This document shows, piece after piece, positions 22,601 to 33,520 of a stretch of 64,000 bases of DNA. The notes beneath the pieces were generated by a model. The model was not told the origin of the DNA and did not search any database. It was given only the letters and a program-made list of their open reading frames with translations. The DNA is from Zygnema cylindricum (taxonomy: Eukaryota; Streptophyta; Zygnematophyceae; Zygnematales; Zygnemataceae). Where the stretch lies: positions 126,001-190,000 of the forward strand of contig JBBHKE010001013.1 of the NCBI GenBank assembly GCA_037447655.1. Reading direction: 5' to 3'. The translations under genes and the position numbers were made by a program. The stretch's first letter is position 1, and each line of letters starts with the position of its first letter.

Positions 22601-25473
22601 ACATGGACCATGCATCATACATGTTGTCACAGTTTTGTACAACTTTTTGTTCATGGGATCTGGAATCTCTGCAGAAGTGAACACGTCATAATCTGTGGGT
22701 GTTCGAGGTTTATCCTCATCAGCTAACATTAGGAGAAAATGTGCATGAGGCAAAGCGCGTTTTTGAAACTCAATCACGTGAATTCTCGCCACATGTACTT
22801 CTAATGCACCATCCGAAATGTCTTGAAGTATAGCTTTCAGCTTTAGTGAAAACACGCGCACAATAATGTCAAGCTGGTTGGAGGCAATCTCTCTTGGTTG
22901 CAACGATTGTGCGATCTCTTTCCAGTTGGGATTACATGTGACTGCTATAAATAAATCTGGCTTGCCGAGTGCGCGGACAATTGCCATAGCATTTTGGTAT
23001 TGTTCCTGCATATATCTATCACCACTTGTGAAGCTTAGCGCTAAGATGATGTGTCGCTCGTTCCTGAAAGCTCTTCGTTCCGGTGGTTTGCCACGACATT
23101 ATTTGTTGCCGAAATGTTTATGTGAATTTGTTGCCTCGCCTCCTCGCTTACGGCACATTAGTCACGTGGTATCAAATCCATTAATCCCCCGTTCAACTTT
23201 GCCCGCAAAGTATGTTGATTCTCGCGCTGGAACTTGAGTCGTTGTTGCTCCATTTTTGCATATTGGTCCACACAATACTGTTGGAATAGGCGAGCCACTT
23301 TGTGTATTAAGTTGTTTTCTCCTGCACGCGTAAATAAGCGATAGGCTGTATGTTGATTCTCGCGCTGGAACTTGAGTCGTTGTTGCTCCATTTTTGCATA
23401 TTGGTCCACACAATACTGTTGGAATAGGCGAGCCACTTTGTGTATTAAGTTGTTTTCTCCTGCACGCGTAAATAAGCGATAGGCTGCGTATGCTCTTGGG
23501 GATACACGTCTTCCATTTGTTATTGTCAAACCAAAATACCACCCAAGTTCACCATATGGAAATAAAAGTGGGTATTGGAGTGGGTCATATAATGCATTTG
23601 ACTCAAAGATGCGCATCATTCGATTGCCTCCTCTTACATTTAAAATATATATGTCTTCCTTTAGTATTTTCAGTAAAGTTAACCAAAATTGCCGCCACTT
23701 CCTCTGCTTGTGGTCGATTATAACGACGTTGGTCTAAATTGTGAACACTATCTTTAAGAATTAATCGTAATTCAGGGGCTTCATGGATTCGTTCTCCTGT
23801 TGACATAAATTGTTGCGCTAAAGGGTTATGTTTCTTCATCATATTCTGAATAATTTTCACTACATCGTGGTCTAAACCATCCATAATACTCATTCGCCTG
23901 CTTATTTGCGTCTCCATTGATTTGTCAAATACGTAGACTTGTGCAAATGCAGCTTGGTTTTCTTGGGGCAATAGTTTACCTATCCAATGACATATTGTTC
24001 CTTGAATACGGAAATTGAAAGGGCCATTACTTGCTCCAATCGATTGGTCATTGAGAGGGAGTGTTGTGGATGCACCAAGTGATGTAAACGAAAACACCAT
24101 GTTGTACGAATGAATTTTACTTAGGAAATTAGCATTGTTATACAAAGTTAAAAGCTCCGAAGGAGGCGTTTCATATAAGCAAGTTGTACTTTGCCAAGTA
24201 CACAACAAACCCCAACGGTCTCTCCTACCCTTTTTTGTGCGTTGCAATGAGTGCATGTAACTTTCATAAGCGGAAGTTTATGTCGTTCTGGACAGGTGTA
24301 ATATTCATAATGTCCGAAAGCAATTTTAAGTACCCATGCACGTCTTCGTGTGATACATTAACGTTGAAGGTCACCTTCAGTGCGTCTTCGAGTGTCACGT
24401 TGTTCTTATGTCGCATTTTGTTGTTGTATGGTGTGTTGTCTATGTTCAGGCTTGTCAAAGTATTCGTGAGTACATTCAGTGTCGTATTGAATAACATTAG
24501 CTTCTTGTCCAACAACTTGTGTTCTTTCATCCTCGTCATGATGTTGAGCAAAATGTTCTTCAACAAAAATAGAATGCATTTCTTCAGTCCATACATCATT
24601 CTCGTTTAACCTTAAGTTCACCGTATGTTGCGCCTCTACGTCTTGAAGGTTTATCCTTGCCACCTCACTTCCAGTATTATATTTTAGCACGCGTTTTACT
24701 TGTTTTCTTTCACGATCTTTATGAAGTCGCTCATCACGTTTTTCAGGAGTCTCTTGTGCTTGTTTTTTTGCACGTTCTTGACATAATTGTTCATTGCGTT
24801 GATCACCTGTTTCTTTCGTCGATGTGTGTCTTGCTGCATCCACATGTCTAATGTGGTAATTACGTCTACTACTTTGCATCTACCCGAATTTCTTTTTTTT
24901 TTTTTTATTGCGTTTTATTTTACCGTTATTTTACCGTTAAAGCAAACAAATATCTATAATTTGTTTCTGTTTAGAATGAATAATGTTATTTTACACTTGG
25001 GGTAATACACCTTACATATTTTCATGATAGCTTCTTAATTTAAACATTTAAATACGTACATTCATGATGAAATTGCTTTATGTGTTGAAACTGTGACTGT
25101 AACCTACATGGGAACAACAATGACAACGTGGTTTTATGAACTATACAAACGCACCTTTTTCTCGTTTTCTTTCACGATCTTTAAATTGGCGTTGTTGTCG
25201 TTGTTCCGAGGTTTCTCGCGCGCGTATAGTAGTTACTCGGTGTGCGTTGTTTTGTTGTGATTGTGTTGGTACACCATCATCTCGCCCTTGTTCTGCTACA
25301 CGTTTAAACTTTTTTTCTTTCACGATCTTTGCGCAGCCGTTGTTCGCATTGTTTTGCTGTATTTTGGGTCGAAGTAGGAGTGTGTGTAGTGGTTGGTAGT
25401 CCATGTGGTGGATTAAACCCTGCATCCACGCATAAAATACGGCCAGTTCATGTCTTTTGATTCCCACTACCAT
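19690..25473 (-). pseudogene. Decayed Helitron Rep-helicase gene
   Basis: On the minus strand, from right to left, there is an Arg/Lys/Gln-rich N-terminal region (25473-24406, repeats of the type R-x-x-KDRERK), the Helitron-like N domain (24256-23158), and the rolling-circle Rep domain. The HUH motif lies within QKRALPHAHF (about 22750) and the two-tyrosine motif within VKYLYKYVYKGHD (about 22340). Then come the linker (21874-21422) and a PIF1-like helicase with an altered Walker A, DGPGGKRKS, near 21290. Walker B-like LIVWDEVSM is near 21045 and C-terminal motifs lie at 20895-20506 and 20084-19690. Stops interrupt the helicase (a TGA after MSH near 21030 and a TAA replacing the usual Gln in GDF-x-QCLPV near 20930). 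Frames change several times, and 20085-20505 is AT-rich filler or intron. The element nicks and copies DNA by rolling circle when intact; this copy cannot. Termini were not found. Confidence 0.85.
23211..23486 (-). repeat. In-frame 138-bp tandem duplication inside the Helitron N domain
   Basis: The 138-bp unit beginning TATGTTGATTCTCGCGCTGG at 23211 is repeated at 23349 with no difference that I can see. It duplicates 46 codons (AYRLFTRAGENN through QRENQHT on the minus strand) without breaking frame. Confidence 0.9.
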
Positions 25474-26689
25474 GTCTCAAATTATTTTTGATCAAGCTTT
25501 TATTTGCCTCATGAACAAAAGGTACAACAATTATATGTATGTAAAAAATAACAAATTACGTGTTATTCATCTTTACTCACTTTCATTAGATTTTTCCAAC
25601 TCAAACCTATCATAATTTTTATTTGGAAGAGTAAATCGGCATGCATATGTCCCACGTACACATTTTCATCATTTTTTTTCGCTTTAAGATATTTATTCTA
25701 CCTACACATCGAAAGACTTAACAAAACAACCAATTATCTCATTTCACGAAGTTCTTTAATAATACCTATGCTATTTACATGGAACAATAACCATAAAGTG
25801 ATTTTTTTAGCTCACCTGAACGATGTTCTATTTCTTCTGTTTTAGGTTCAAACATCTATTGGGCGCAAATGCCACTCTTGAACATATTTCCGAAAGGTAA
25901 AAACAATTGAAATAGGCGTACTAACGTCAACACATGATACACCATGAACCATATCATAATTCAATGAACAACTTGAAAACATGAAACTCTCTTTCTATAA
26001 TTAAACCCAAATTTCACTTTTGTATCATCATACATTCTGTGTGCTTATTAACTTTATCAGTTCATGTTCATCAAAAAAGCGCAGTACTATAGATTACACA
26101 CTTCATAACATGAACCATAACATGATTCAATGCAACAACACAAACATATCACAAACTATTTCACACCCGAAAAGTGATTTATCGTACGTTAATTAAATTA
26201 AAGTACGCTATTGATATCTACACATTTTGCACCATTTTCATGAACAAGCCACACTTTGAAATAGGAAATTCATTTTTTAAGAACCTCATACCAACACATC
26301 ATGAATTGCCCACGCTTTCAAACGGAAAAGCCGTTTTTTTGTAGTTACAGTTCTACAACGTTTATCATTATTCAAATCAACTTACCTTGGTAATACTTTC
26401 TTTGAACACCTGCAAGTTGAGACGTTAGTCAAGCCGAGATGGCACGGCCGTTCCAAAGTTTGGTTTGTACTGTTTAGCCAATTACTTTTCAACTCGAATT
26501 ACTTTTCAGCACTAATAAGCTTAAACATGAATTCTATAGATGTGCAAAATGAAGCAATGAAAAGTGTTCTTTTTACGGTACTGCAAGTAGTCGTTCGTAG
26601 ATTGATAGTACATTTTTTTTTACAGTACTGCCGGTAGTCGTTCATAGATATTGGCGGGCGGCAACGTTACATTAAGCCAACGATACGTT
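25474..26689. other. AT-rich gene-free interval
   Basis: No coding or repeat structure is convincing here. It may contain the 5' end of the Helitron (minus strand). Two similar ACAGTACTGCCGGTAGTCGTTC-like phrases at about 26575 and 26625 announce the tandem array that follows. Confidence 0.35.
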
Positions 26690-27400
26690 GGTTCTTATTG
26701 CGGACGATCGCACGGCAACGGTACATTGTAACATGTACGGCAGTATGTACTGGTGACGAGCGGCAGTGTAAAATTACGCCACCGGGCGGCATGTAGAATT
26801 ATGCCGGTCGAAGGCAGCGTAGATTTATGCCTGCAGGAGGGCGGTAGACGTACATTTCCGCCAGCGGTACAGCGGTCTGTACCGCTAATGCACGACAATG
26901 TTAGATTGCGGCAGCGGTACGGCGGTCAGTACCACTAAAGCACGACAATGTTAGATTCCGCCAGCATTAGAGCGGTCTTACTGTTGACGCACGACAATGT
27001 TAGATTGCGCCAGCAGTACAGCGGTCTTACTGCTGACGCACGACAATGTTAAATTGGGGCAGCGGTACGGCACTATGTACTGCCGACGCACGGCACCGTA
27101 ACATTGTGCCTGCGGTACGGCAGTATGTATTGCCGACGCACGGCACCGTAACATTGTGCCTGCGGTATGCCAGTAAGTATTGCCGACGCACGACACCGTA
27201 ACATTGTGTCTGCGGTACGGCAATATATACTGCCGACGCACGGCACCGTAACATTGTGCATGCGGTACGGCAGTATGTAGTGACAACGCACGACAAAGTT
27301 ACGTCGTGCCAGCGGTACGGCGTTCTCTACCGCTGAAGCACGGCAATATTACATTACGCCATCCGTACAACGGTCTACACATTGACAGTTGGCAACGCTA
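26690..27400. repeat. Tandem array with a 50-bp period
   Basis: The heptamer GCACGRC or its variant recurs at 26890, 26940, 26989, 27038, 27088, 27138, 27188, 27238, 27288 and 27338, so the period is 50 bp, with 49 twice. The best units read GCGGTACGGCAGTATGTA...TGCCGACGCACGG...CCGTAACATTGTG. Units left of 26890 are increasingly decayed. The array is CG-rich compared with its AT-rich surroundings. Because 50 is not a multiple of three, all frames are cycled, and the Cys/Arg-rich open frames on the minus strand are by-products. Confidence 0.9.
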
Positions 27401-27450
27401 TAAACGGTACGGCAATCCGTACTACGGACGAACAGAAAACGGACACACCG

Positions 27451-27460
27451 CCTATATAAG
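27451..27460 (+). promoter_or_regulatory. TATA-box-like sequence after the 50-bp array
   Basis: CCTATATAAG, a strong TATA-box match, lies 50-60 bp beyond the last recognisable array unit. No coding sequence can be attached downstream, so its use is only a possibility. Confidence 0.3.
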
Positions 27461-27825
27461 GATTTCTAGAAAGGAGTCTAAAAGACTTTTATTTATATAA
27501 TGATAGCGATGGGTGTATTTAGGTGACAGCGTGGGGTCTAAATAACAACTGGGTATCATTGAAATGGGTTAAGGGTCAAATTAGTACCGAAATTACGCAT
27601 GTACGTTTCATAAAGTTTTAATGAAACGTTTAGTATGCACGGTGGTTCGTTTCGCACAAATTTTAGTACGAAACGTCACTTTCACTTAAGGGAATTTCGT
27701 AGGAAGTTTCGCGTGTGAAATTTGTTACGCACGATCGTGCGAAGTCGCGTTTCGTTTGGCGCGTACTTTGCACGTAAATGTTACGCAGTGAAACGTAACG
27801 TTTGATTGGTTAGTAAAGTGTCAAG

Positions 27826-28094
27826 TAGTTAGTAAGAGATTTCGCACATTTTTGCATTGGTCAGTCTGAGTCCTTGTTGTTCAATGATTGGCCCAAGTAA
27901 AAGCTTGTTAAAACGGAGGGTTGACTTTGGCCTGGCGAGTCCAGGCCGATGATGAATAAATAGTGAAGTATAAGAGGGGAGTAGACATATTTTCCTTTGG
28001 AAAAGTTTGTGGAAATTCTGGTTGATCTTGGTCATGAGCAATTAATACCAAATTGGAGAAAAGGCATTTTTGCATTGAAATCTCTTACTAACTA
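27826..28094. mobile_element. Small inverted-repeat element
   Basis: TAGTTAGTAAGAGATTTC at 27826-27843 has an exact 18-bp reverse complement at 28077-28094. The enclosed 233 bp encode nothing recognisable. Target duplications are not obvious, so the class is unknown. Confidence 0.5.
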
Positions 28095-29575
28095 AATAGT
28101 GTTTTAGTAGTTAAGAGATAGAATTATTAAGAGTGGAGAGTAGTGGAAAACACTTTAATAAGAAGGGTTGAGCCAGGAGGGCAAGAGAACAAGCTAATGT
28201 TATGTGGACAGAAGCTTTTTCTAATTTAAAGTTTATCCTTATGTGAGTGTGGTCCAATGTGGATGTGTATTTTCTAATGTGTGGAATGTGTGTTTGGAAT
28301 TGTTGGTAGTAATGGGATTTTCTGAGAAGTAGGAGATCCTGTTCCATATGGTATCAAAGCTTTGGTTAGAAACCAATGAGAAGTTTGCTCAGTGGAATAT
28401 CGACTGCCGTGACCGGCGAGGTTGCTCTAACCTATGTCGGTAGAACCACAATGTGAAGTGGTAAGGGATTGGAGGGAAACTGAGTGATCACACTTCCAGC
28501 GGCCGCTGGTTAGATGTGGGGTGTGCTCAAGTCCTAAGGACTAACACGTGGTGGGCAGTGTAGCCACCGCTGAAACTCACTCCAATTACATAGAGGCCAA
28601 ACAATTTTGCCTTCTCCTAGCAATGATTCATGTGCAGAGGGAGGGCTTGAAGCCATGAAGGGTGAGGATGTGAGGATTAGAGAGTAAAAGATCCTGATGT
28701 TGTGGGAAGTGGGAAATTTGCTAATGGAGGAGAAGGAAAGTGGAGTACTTTACTTCTTCAAGAGCAAAGGAGTCTAAAAATGACTCAAAACTTTTCAAAC
28801 CCTAAATTGTTACCTTTGATTACTTTTAATTTTGTTGTTGCAAAATTTGTGGTTAAATCTTATTTTTGAGAGCTTTCAATTTTGCTATTGCAAAATTTGT
28901 GGGGAAATTCTTACCTTTTGTTTCAATGTTGGGAAATTTAAATTTGAATTTGCACTAACTTACTATCAATGTTTTTTTTTTATTTCTCAAAATCTTAAGA
29001 TTTGCACATGACACGCGGTTTCCAAAATACAACCGAAAATAAAAACGAAATTTCGTAACATTCCCTCGTCACGCTATTTTCGATAACTTTTGTTCGTCAC
29101 ACTATTTCTCTCAAAATAATTTTGTTTTTTTTTTCTTAAAATGAAACCCTAAAAAATGAGCTGGCGTACAGACTGGCATCTACAAAATGTATAAAAGTTT
29201 TGTCGTATGATTACTTCGTACGCAGGTACATGGTACACAAGTCCAGATTTGAAGTTAAGTTTGTCGGTGCTAAAAATTTGAAAGATATTCAATATCTGAT
29301 CGTTGCTTGCGTGGCGCCAGTCAATTTAGAACACGTGGCTTACAAACTCTACGTGATTTAACTTTGACTCAGGGTAATATTCCATTAGACGAAAGGTGGG
29401 GTTCTTTACTGGAAGCCGTACGTTTTCGTAAAGTGACGTATAGAGCCGTACCATACAATTTTTTTTTTCAGACGAAACATCGTTACTGGAAAGCTATCAG
29501 TAAGCTCCAATGATGTAGGCGTAATTCTTAACCGTTGGATGTATCACTTTTTTAGATCCGCGAAGCAATCGCGCA
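28095..29575. other. Probable non-autonomous LTR-element remnant and AT-rich DNA
   Basis: TGGTATCAAAGC at 28349-28360 is one mismatch from the tRNA-Met primer site TGGTATCAGAGC of copia-type elements. It is preceded by ...GTTCCA, compatible with an LTR end CA. The following 400 bp are non-coding and G-rich, as in LARD or TRIM leaders. I could not find a matching 3' LTR, so this remains tentative. Confidence 0.4.
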
Positions 29576-29633
29576 CATCATCCAGTGGGCACCAACTCTC
29601 CTCGCGAGGAGAGTTGGGGCCCACTGAATGATG
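29576..29633. repeat. 58-bp near-perfect palindrome
   Basis: Two 29-nt arms meet without a loop at 29604/29605. The central 26 bp (CCAACTCTCCTCG and its complement) are perfect, and only two mismatches occur further out. It can form a cruciform. Confidence 0.95.
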
Positions 29634-30174
29634 TCCATTCATTATCATTGGTACACTTGAAAAAGAAAATAAATATATACTTTGAAAAAGCGATCACAGG
29701 CGTGCACGTCGTACAAGCCATGTACCGCCTGCCACGCTGAATGCAGGTCAGGTTGAAAATATCCTCGCACGCTCCGTCTGACATCCACCTACATTCAAAG
29801 CTTGCCGCGACCTTCAAAGTTTGCCTCGTCCTTTTGCAATTCTGTATCAAAATTTTGATTTCCATTTTCAAATCAAAATCTGGCCGAAAACTTTATGTGC
29901 GAATCATTAACTACTTCCGGTCGTACAGATATTTCGTAGAGATACTCCGTTTGTAGATTTCTTCAAGAATTTTAGAATCTGGACTCTAACCTATGTGGCG
30001 GCAATCATAATTGAGGAAGGTTTGTTACTGGCTCGCCATAATGGAGCGGACTTCATGTAAACGCTGTCAGTGGCTAGTCCGTACATTTACTTGGACCGCC
30101 TAATGGAATGTTACCCTTAATTGACCCAGTCTGTATAGTTCGCCGTAAAATTACAGAAACGTATGATGGAACTT
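29634..30174. other. Interval with no gene I can support
   Basis: Open frames are short and on overlapping strands, without recognisable domains. No repeat is evident. Confidence 0.35.
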
Positions 30175-30905
30175 CACCCTAATTTGATTTTTAAAGGGTT
30201 TTTAATAAGTCTATTTGAGAATTTTGGTAAAAAAACGGGGTACCTCAATTAGAGTCATTGACGTTAATAACAATTCACGATGTACAGCTTATAAGCGATA
30301 TTAGCGTCACTTAAAACATCTATTTTTTGTCCGATTTTAAAGTTTACGGTCGCGATGTAAAAGTGAGATTACTAACGTGTCTGCGAAGCAAATGGTAAGC
30401 GGACACGTTTGCATTGAGAAAGGTAGTGCGTAAATTAGTATTCCGTATCGCTCAAAACTTTATCACGATAAAACCTCTACCGCTAAATATCGATTATTGA
30501 ACTGTGAGGGGTCCCACTATATCGCTTAATAATCAACAAGTTTTTTATCACTGAAAAGTGTTGTTATAAAGTATACTATGTCATAATACTTTATACTATA
30601 TTGTATTACGTTATGCATATTATATAGTGTGGGGTGCCACGTATGTCAATCCGTTTCCTATTTCTGTACAAAAGATTACAAGAACACGGTTTGTATAAAA
30701 CAACTATCGCTAATAATTATTAGGACCGATATTTATAGGAAAATCCATAGCGGTGATGGTGTTGCCGACATACCGGACCAATGTACTGTTTATCGGCAGG
30801 TCAAATAAGACAGGTATCAGATATTGGCAAATGGTTAGCGATGCTGAACACTAAAAGTTTTAGAGGTGAAAAATTTATTGACGTCATGTAGTACACCTTG
30901 AGTCA
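30175..30905 (+). repeat. Dispersed repeat, right copy (pairs with 18481-18955)
   Basis: 30175-30330 and 30601-30905 match 18481-18655 and 18656-18955 in order and orientation. The 30331-30600 segment has no counterpart and begins and ends at sharp borders, like an insertion or a sequence lost from the left copy. Confidence 0.75.
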
Positions 30906-31276
30906 CTATTAATGTTAAAAACAATAAACTTAAAAAAACAAATGTGGTTTTTGACTCGATTTTGGGTTCAAGGGCCTAAAACCAACAAGAATTACGCTAA
31001 TTTATACACTTAACACTACATTATTGACCGCTTATAATATAAATAACAGTGTATTCGCGCCCTTTTTTGGTAGAAATGTACAAAAAAAGTATTAAATAAT
31101 GGCGACGAGACAGACACCACAAAGTGCTCTACAAATTGATTCCTATTAACAAAAACGGGCGAAATCATGCGAATTCGTTGCCACATGTTCATACGTCGAC
31201 TATAAGAACACGTTGGAGGGGTTACACTATTAGGATGTGTACTTGTAGATGACATAAAGATGAGCAAGGGGTCTAT

Positions 31277-31850
31277 TTGCTCGATTGCTCACGTTGTGGG
31301 GAGCGATTAGGAACACAAGACATGGTACAAGATGCAATTCATACCACGTGTTATGAACTAGGATACCGGGGTAAGCTCGAGGTGTTACATACACTAAAGT
31401 TGTGTTCTCAACCTAGGGATACACGGGGCCCTAATGTGGATCTTCCATTTTTACATGTCGTGGTCACCATGTTTCCTCGAGCGCGCCATTGCATAATGGT
31501 GTTGCAGCTTGGGGTGCAACGGGTTCCAAAAAACGTGATTGCGCGCACCGGGACCTAACTAATAGGTTCACACCATTTGCATTGGAGATATTTGGGACCT
31601 TGGACTCTTCCGTCGATAAATTTTTGCGCGACTGCGCTCGACGATCTCTCCATGTTATAAGACTTGACATCCCTTCCCTTTCTCTCATGTCGGCTTTCCA
31701 CAGCCAACGCATTTCACTTTCCCTTCAACGTTCCCAAGCGTCGGCCATTATGCGACAGAGCACGGTGGTGACTAATGGTCAAGGTTTGCAAGGCTTACCC
31801 TCGCGCCACCCGACGCATACCAACGATATTTGTACTTTTAATATTTAGTG
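31277..31850 (+). pseudogene. LINE-type retroelement C-terminal tail remnant
   Basis: One frame gives CSRCGERLGTQDMVQDAI and later GPNVDLPFLHV. Another gives ATGSKKRDCAHRDLTNRFTP, then FALEIFGTLDSSVDKFLRD and RISLSLQRSQASAIMRQ. This order (a Cys/His-poor knuckle followed by a domain with F-x-PFALE-x-FG, then a terminal S-x-x-LQR) resembles the region after reverse transcriptase in some LINE-like elements of algae and plants. The reading needs at least one frameshift, and the reverse transcriptase part is absent. The assignment rests on memory of the pattern and is moderate at best. Confidence 0.45.
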
Positions 31851-32562
31851 TGGCATGGTCCCAAGCTTTTGTGCTTAGGGTAGTTTGTTGTGTTTGAACG
31901 ATTTGATTTTGTTGTACTTGCTTCCTTTCTTTTTTAGGCTGTTGAACAACCTTTGTTCTGCTTTTACTCCTCTAGGATTTGTGTATTTTACCTTTGTCGG
32001 TCATCAATTGTTTTTAGTGACTAACATATTTTGTGTTTTGATGTTTTTACCACCGCCTGTTTGGATTTTTTTTTCTATTTATGGGTATCAGTTGCTGTTA
32101 GACGTATACATTAGAGTTGATGTTTTTGTTGACCAAAGGTCATGAAACCCAATATAGGGTCAATAACACTTTTTTTGTTCCGTTTCTCCTATGATTCCAT
32201 AACACCGAAAGCGATTCACAATGTAATTTAGTTTTTGTAATGTGGATACACATTCCCCTATAGTTTTCGTGAAGAGTATGTGTTCACTTAATCGATGTTT
32301 AAACATCGAGAATGGGCTCTCACGTTTTTCCCTTGTCTTTATGAATGGGCATAAAATATGAGTGAGCTTTCTCGTGTTGAGGTACTCACTCTCCCTTGTC
32401 GATGGCTTTATCTAACACTTTTTCTGACACATTTCGTTATCAACGCTTTCAAGTCGAACTTAAAACTATGAAGTATACTACACGACCGTACTGCCTTTTA
32501 CAACATAAACACTGATTCGTACTGTATTCTATTTCAAGCCGAACTTGAAACTGTAAAGTCTA
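31851..32562. other. Interval with no gene I can support
   Basis: T-rich DNA, probably the 3' part of the retroelement remnant. A CACGACCGTACTGCC sequence near 32480 recurs at about 33140 on the other side of the TIR element. Confidence 0.35.
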
Positions 32563-33131
32563 CCATAGTTCAAAAGTAGGTGACCGTACGCCCATACAAT
32601 ATGCCTATTGTACTCAAAACATACAATATGCCCTTAAGACCCATATTGTATTGGCCGCAAAATGAAATAAAATAGGAACAGGGTTGAGTTGCACATCGTT
32701 CGATAGAGAATTAAACGACATGTCTAAATTTTGAAAAAAAATTCGGACAAAAAAATATTTTTACGTGAGTTTTGAGGTATATTTAATTCAAACCGTCAGA
32801 TTCGGACGATCGGACGGTCGCTGATCAAAGAAGCGATCTAAGAAGATCACATGAAAGGCTAACACAACTTACGATAGGACTTACGTCCGCGTTTTTTTTT
32901 TTTTTCCGGGATTTTTTTTCCCGCGGAATGTCATCCTACGCCGTGTCAGTTCGCTAAAAAATTTCGTCCGGCGGCGTGCGCTGTACTATGATGATACGTC
33001 ATATTCGTACGTTTGTACAGGGGTGTGCACAACGCACACACATACAGTATGCCTCATCTGCGCGAGTTTTGTGCCAAGTTTTGTGCGCCTACCAAACGCC
33101 TACCATAAAAACGCCTACTTTTGAACTATGG
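32563..33131. mobile_element. TIR transposon with perfect 18-bp ends
   Basis: CCATAGTTCAAAAGTAGG at 32563-32580 is exactly the reverse complement of 33114-33131. TCTA stands directly outside both ends. The inside is non-coding, apart from CAATATGCCTATTGTAC-type phrases also present at 55256-55384. The superfamily is not determined. Confidence 0.7.
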
Positions 33132-33376
33132 TCTATACCACGACCGTACTGCCATTTCAAAGTTTCAAACATTATCAATGATTCGCACTGTATTCTAAAC
33201 CGCATGCAGCGATTCAAGGCGCACCGTGCCGCTGGAAGACAGGAAGCACAAAAGCATGGCGGAAGGCGTTCTCATTTTTTTGACGAAAGGCGCCACGCAC
33301 TCTATTTAGTATTTACCATCGCGCTACGCACTAAATACTAAATACACCGCCTCTCCTCTCGCACGAAACTTATCGT
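33132..33376. other. Distal upstream region of the GST gene
   Basis: The stretch GGTCTATACCACGACCGTACTGCC onward resembles 32460-32545 on the other side of the TIR element. The rest is CG-richer DNA without a recognisable gene. Confidence 0.35.
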
Positions 33377-33514
33377 CACTTGTCACGCACTAAGTGTACC
33401 GGCACGTGTCACACGCAAAGTTTGAACCGCCACGTGCCACTCACTCGCTTTTACCGCCACGTGTCTCGCAACAAATCACTGCCACCTGTCACGCACTACA
33501 TTCACCGGCACGTG
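33377..33514 (+). promoter_or_regulatory. Tandem G-box (CACGTG) array in the GST promoter
   Basis: Six related units place a CACGTG-type core at 33377 (CACTTG), 33403, 33431, 33458, 33483 (CACCTG) and 33509, spaced 25-28 bp apart. Four are perfect G-boxes, mostly in the context CCACGTGTC or GCACGTGTC, the ABRE/G-box form bound by plant bZIP and bHLH factors. The last ends only 6 nt before the ATG at 33521. Spacing and shared flanks show that the array arose by tandem duplication. Regulation by stress, hormone or light factors is inference. Confidence 0.7.
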
Positions 33515-33520
33515 TCAAAG

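Noticed and set aside
26978-27296. Overlapping Cys/Arg-rich open frames of 70-100 codons on the minus strand
   Set aside because: They arise from a 50-bp tandem array that cycles through all frames. No homologous protein motif or start context supports them.
26890-27345. CRISPR-like regular repeat
   Set aside because: The units are contiguous and drift throughout, there are no unique spacers between constant repeats, and the sequence is a plant-type nuclear genome.
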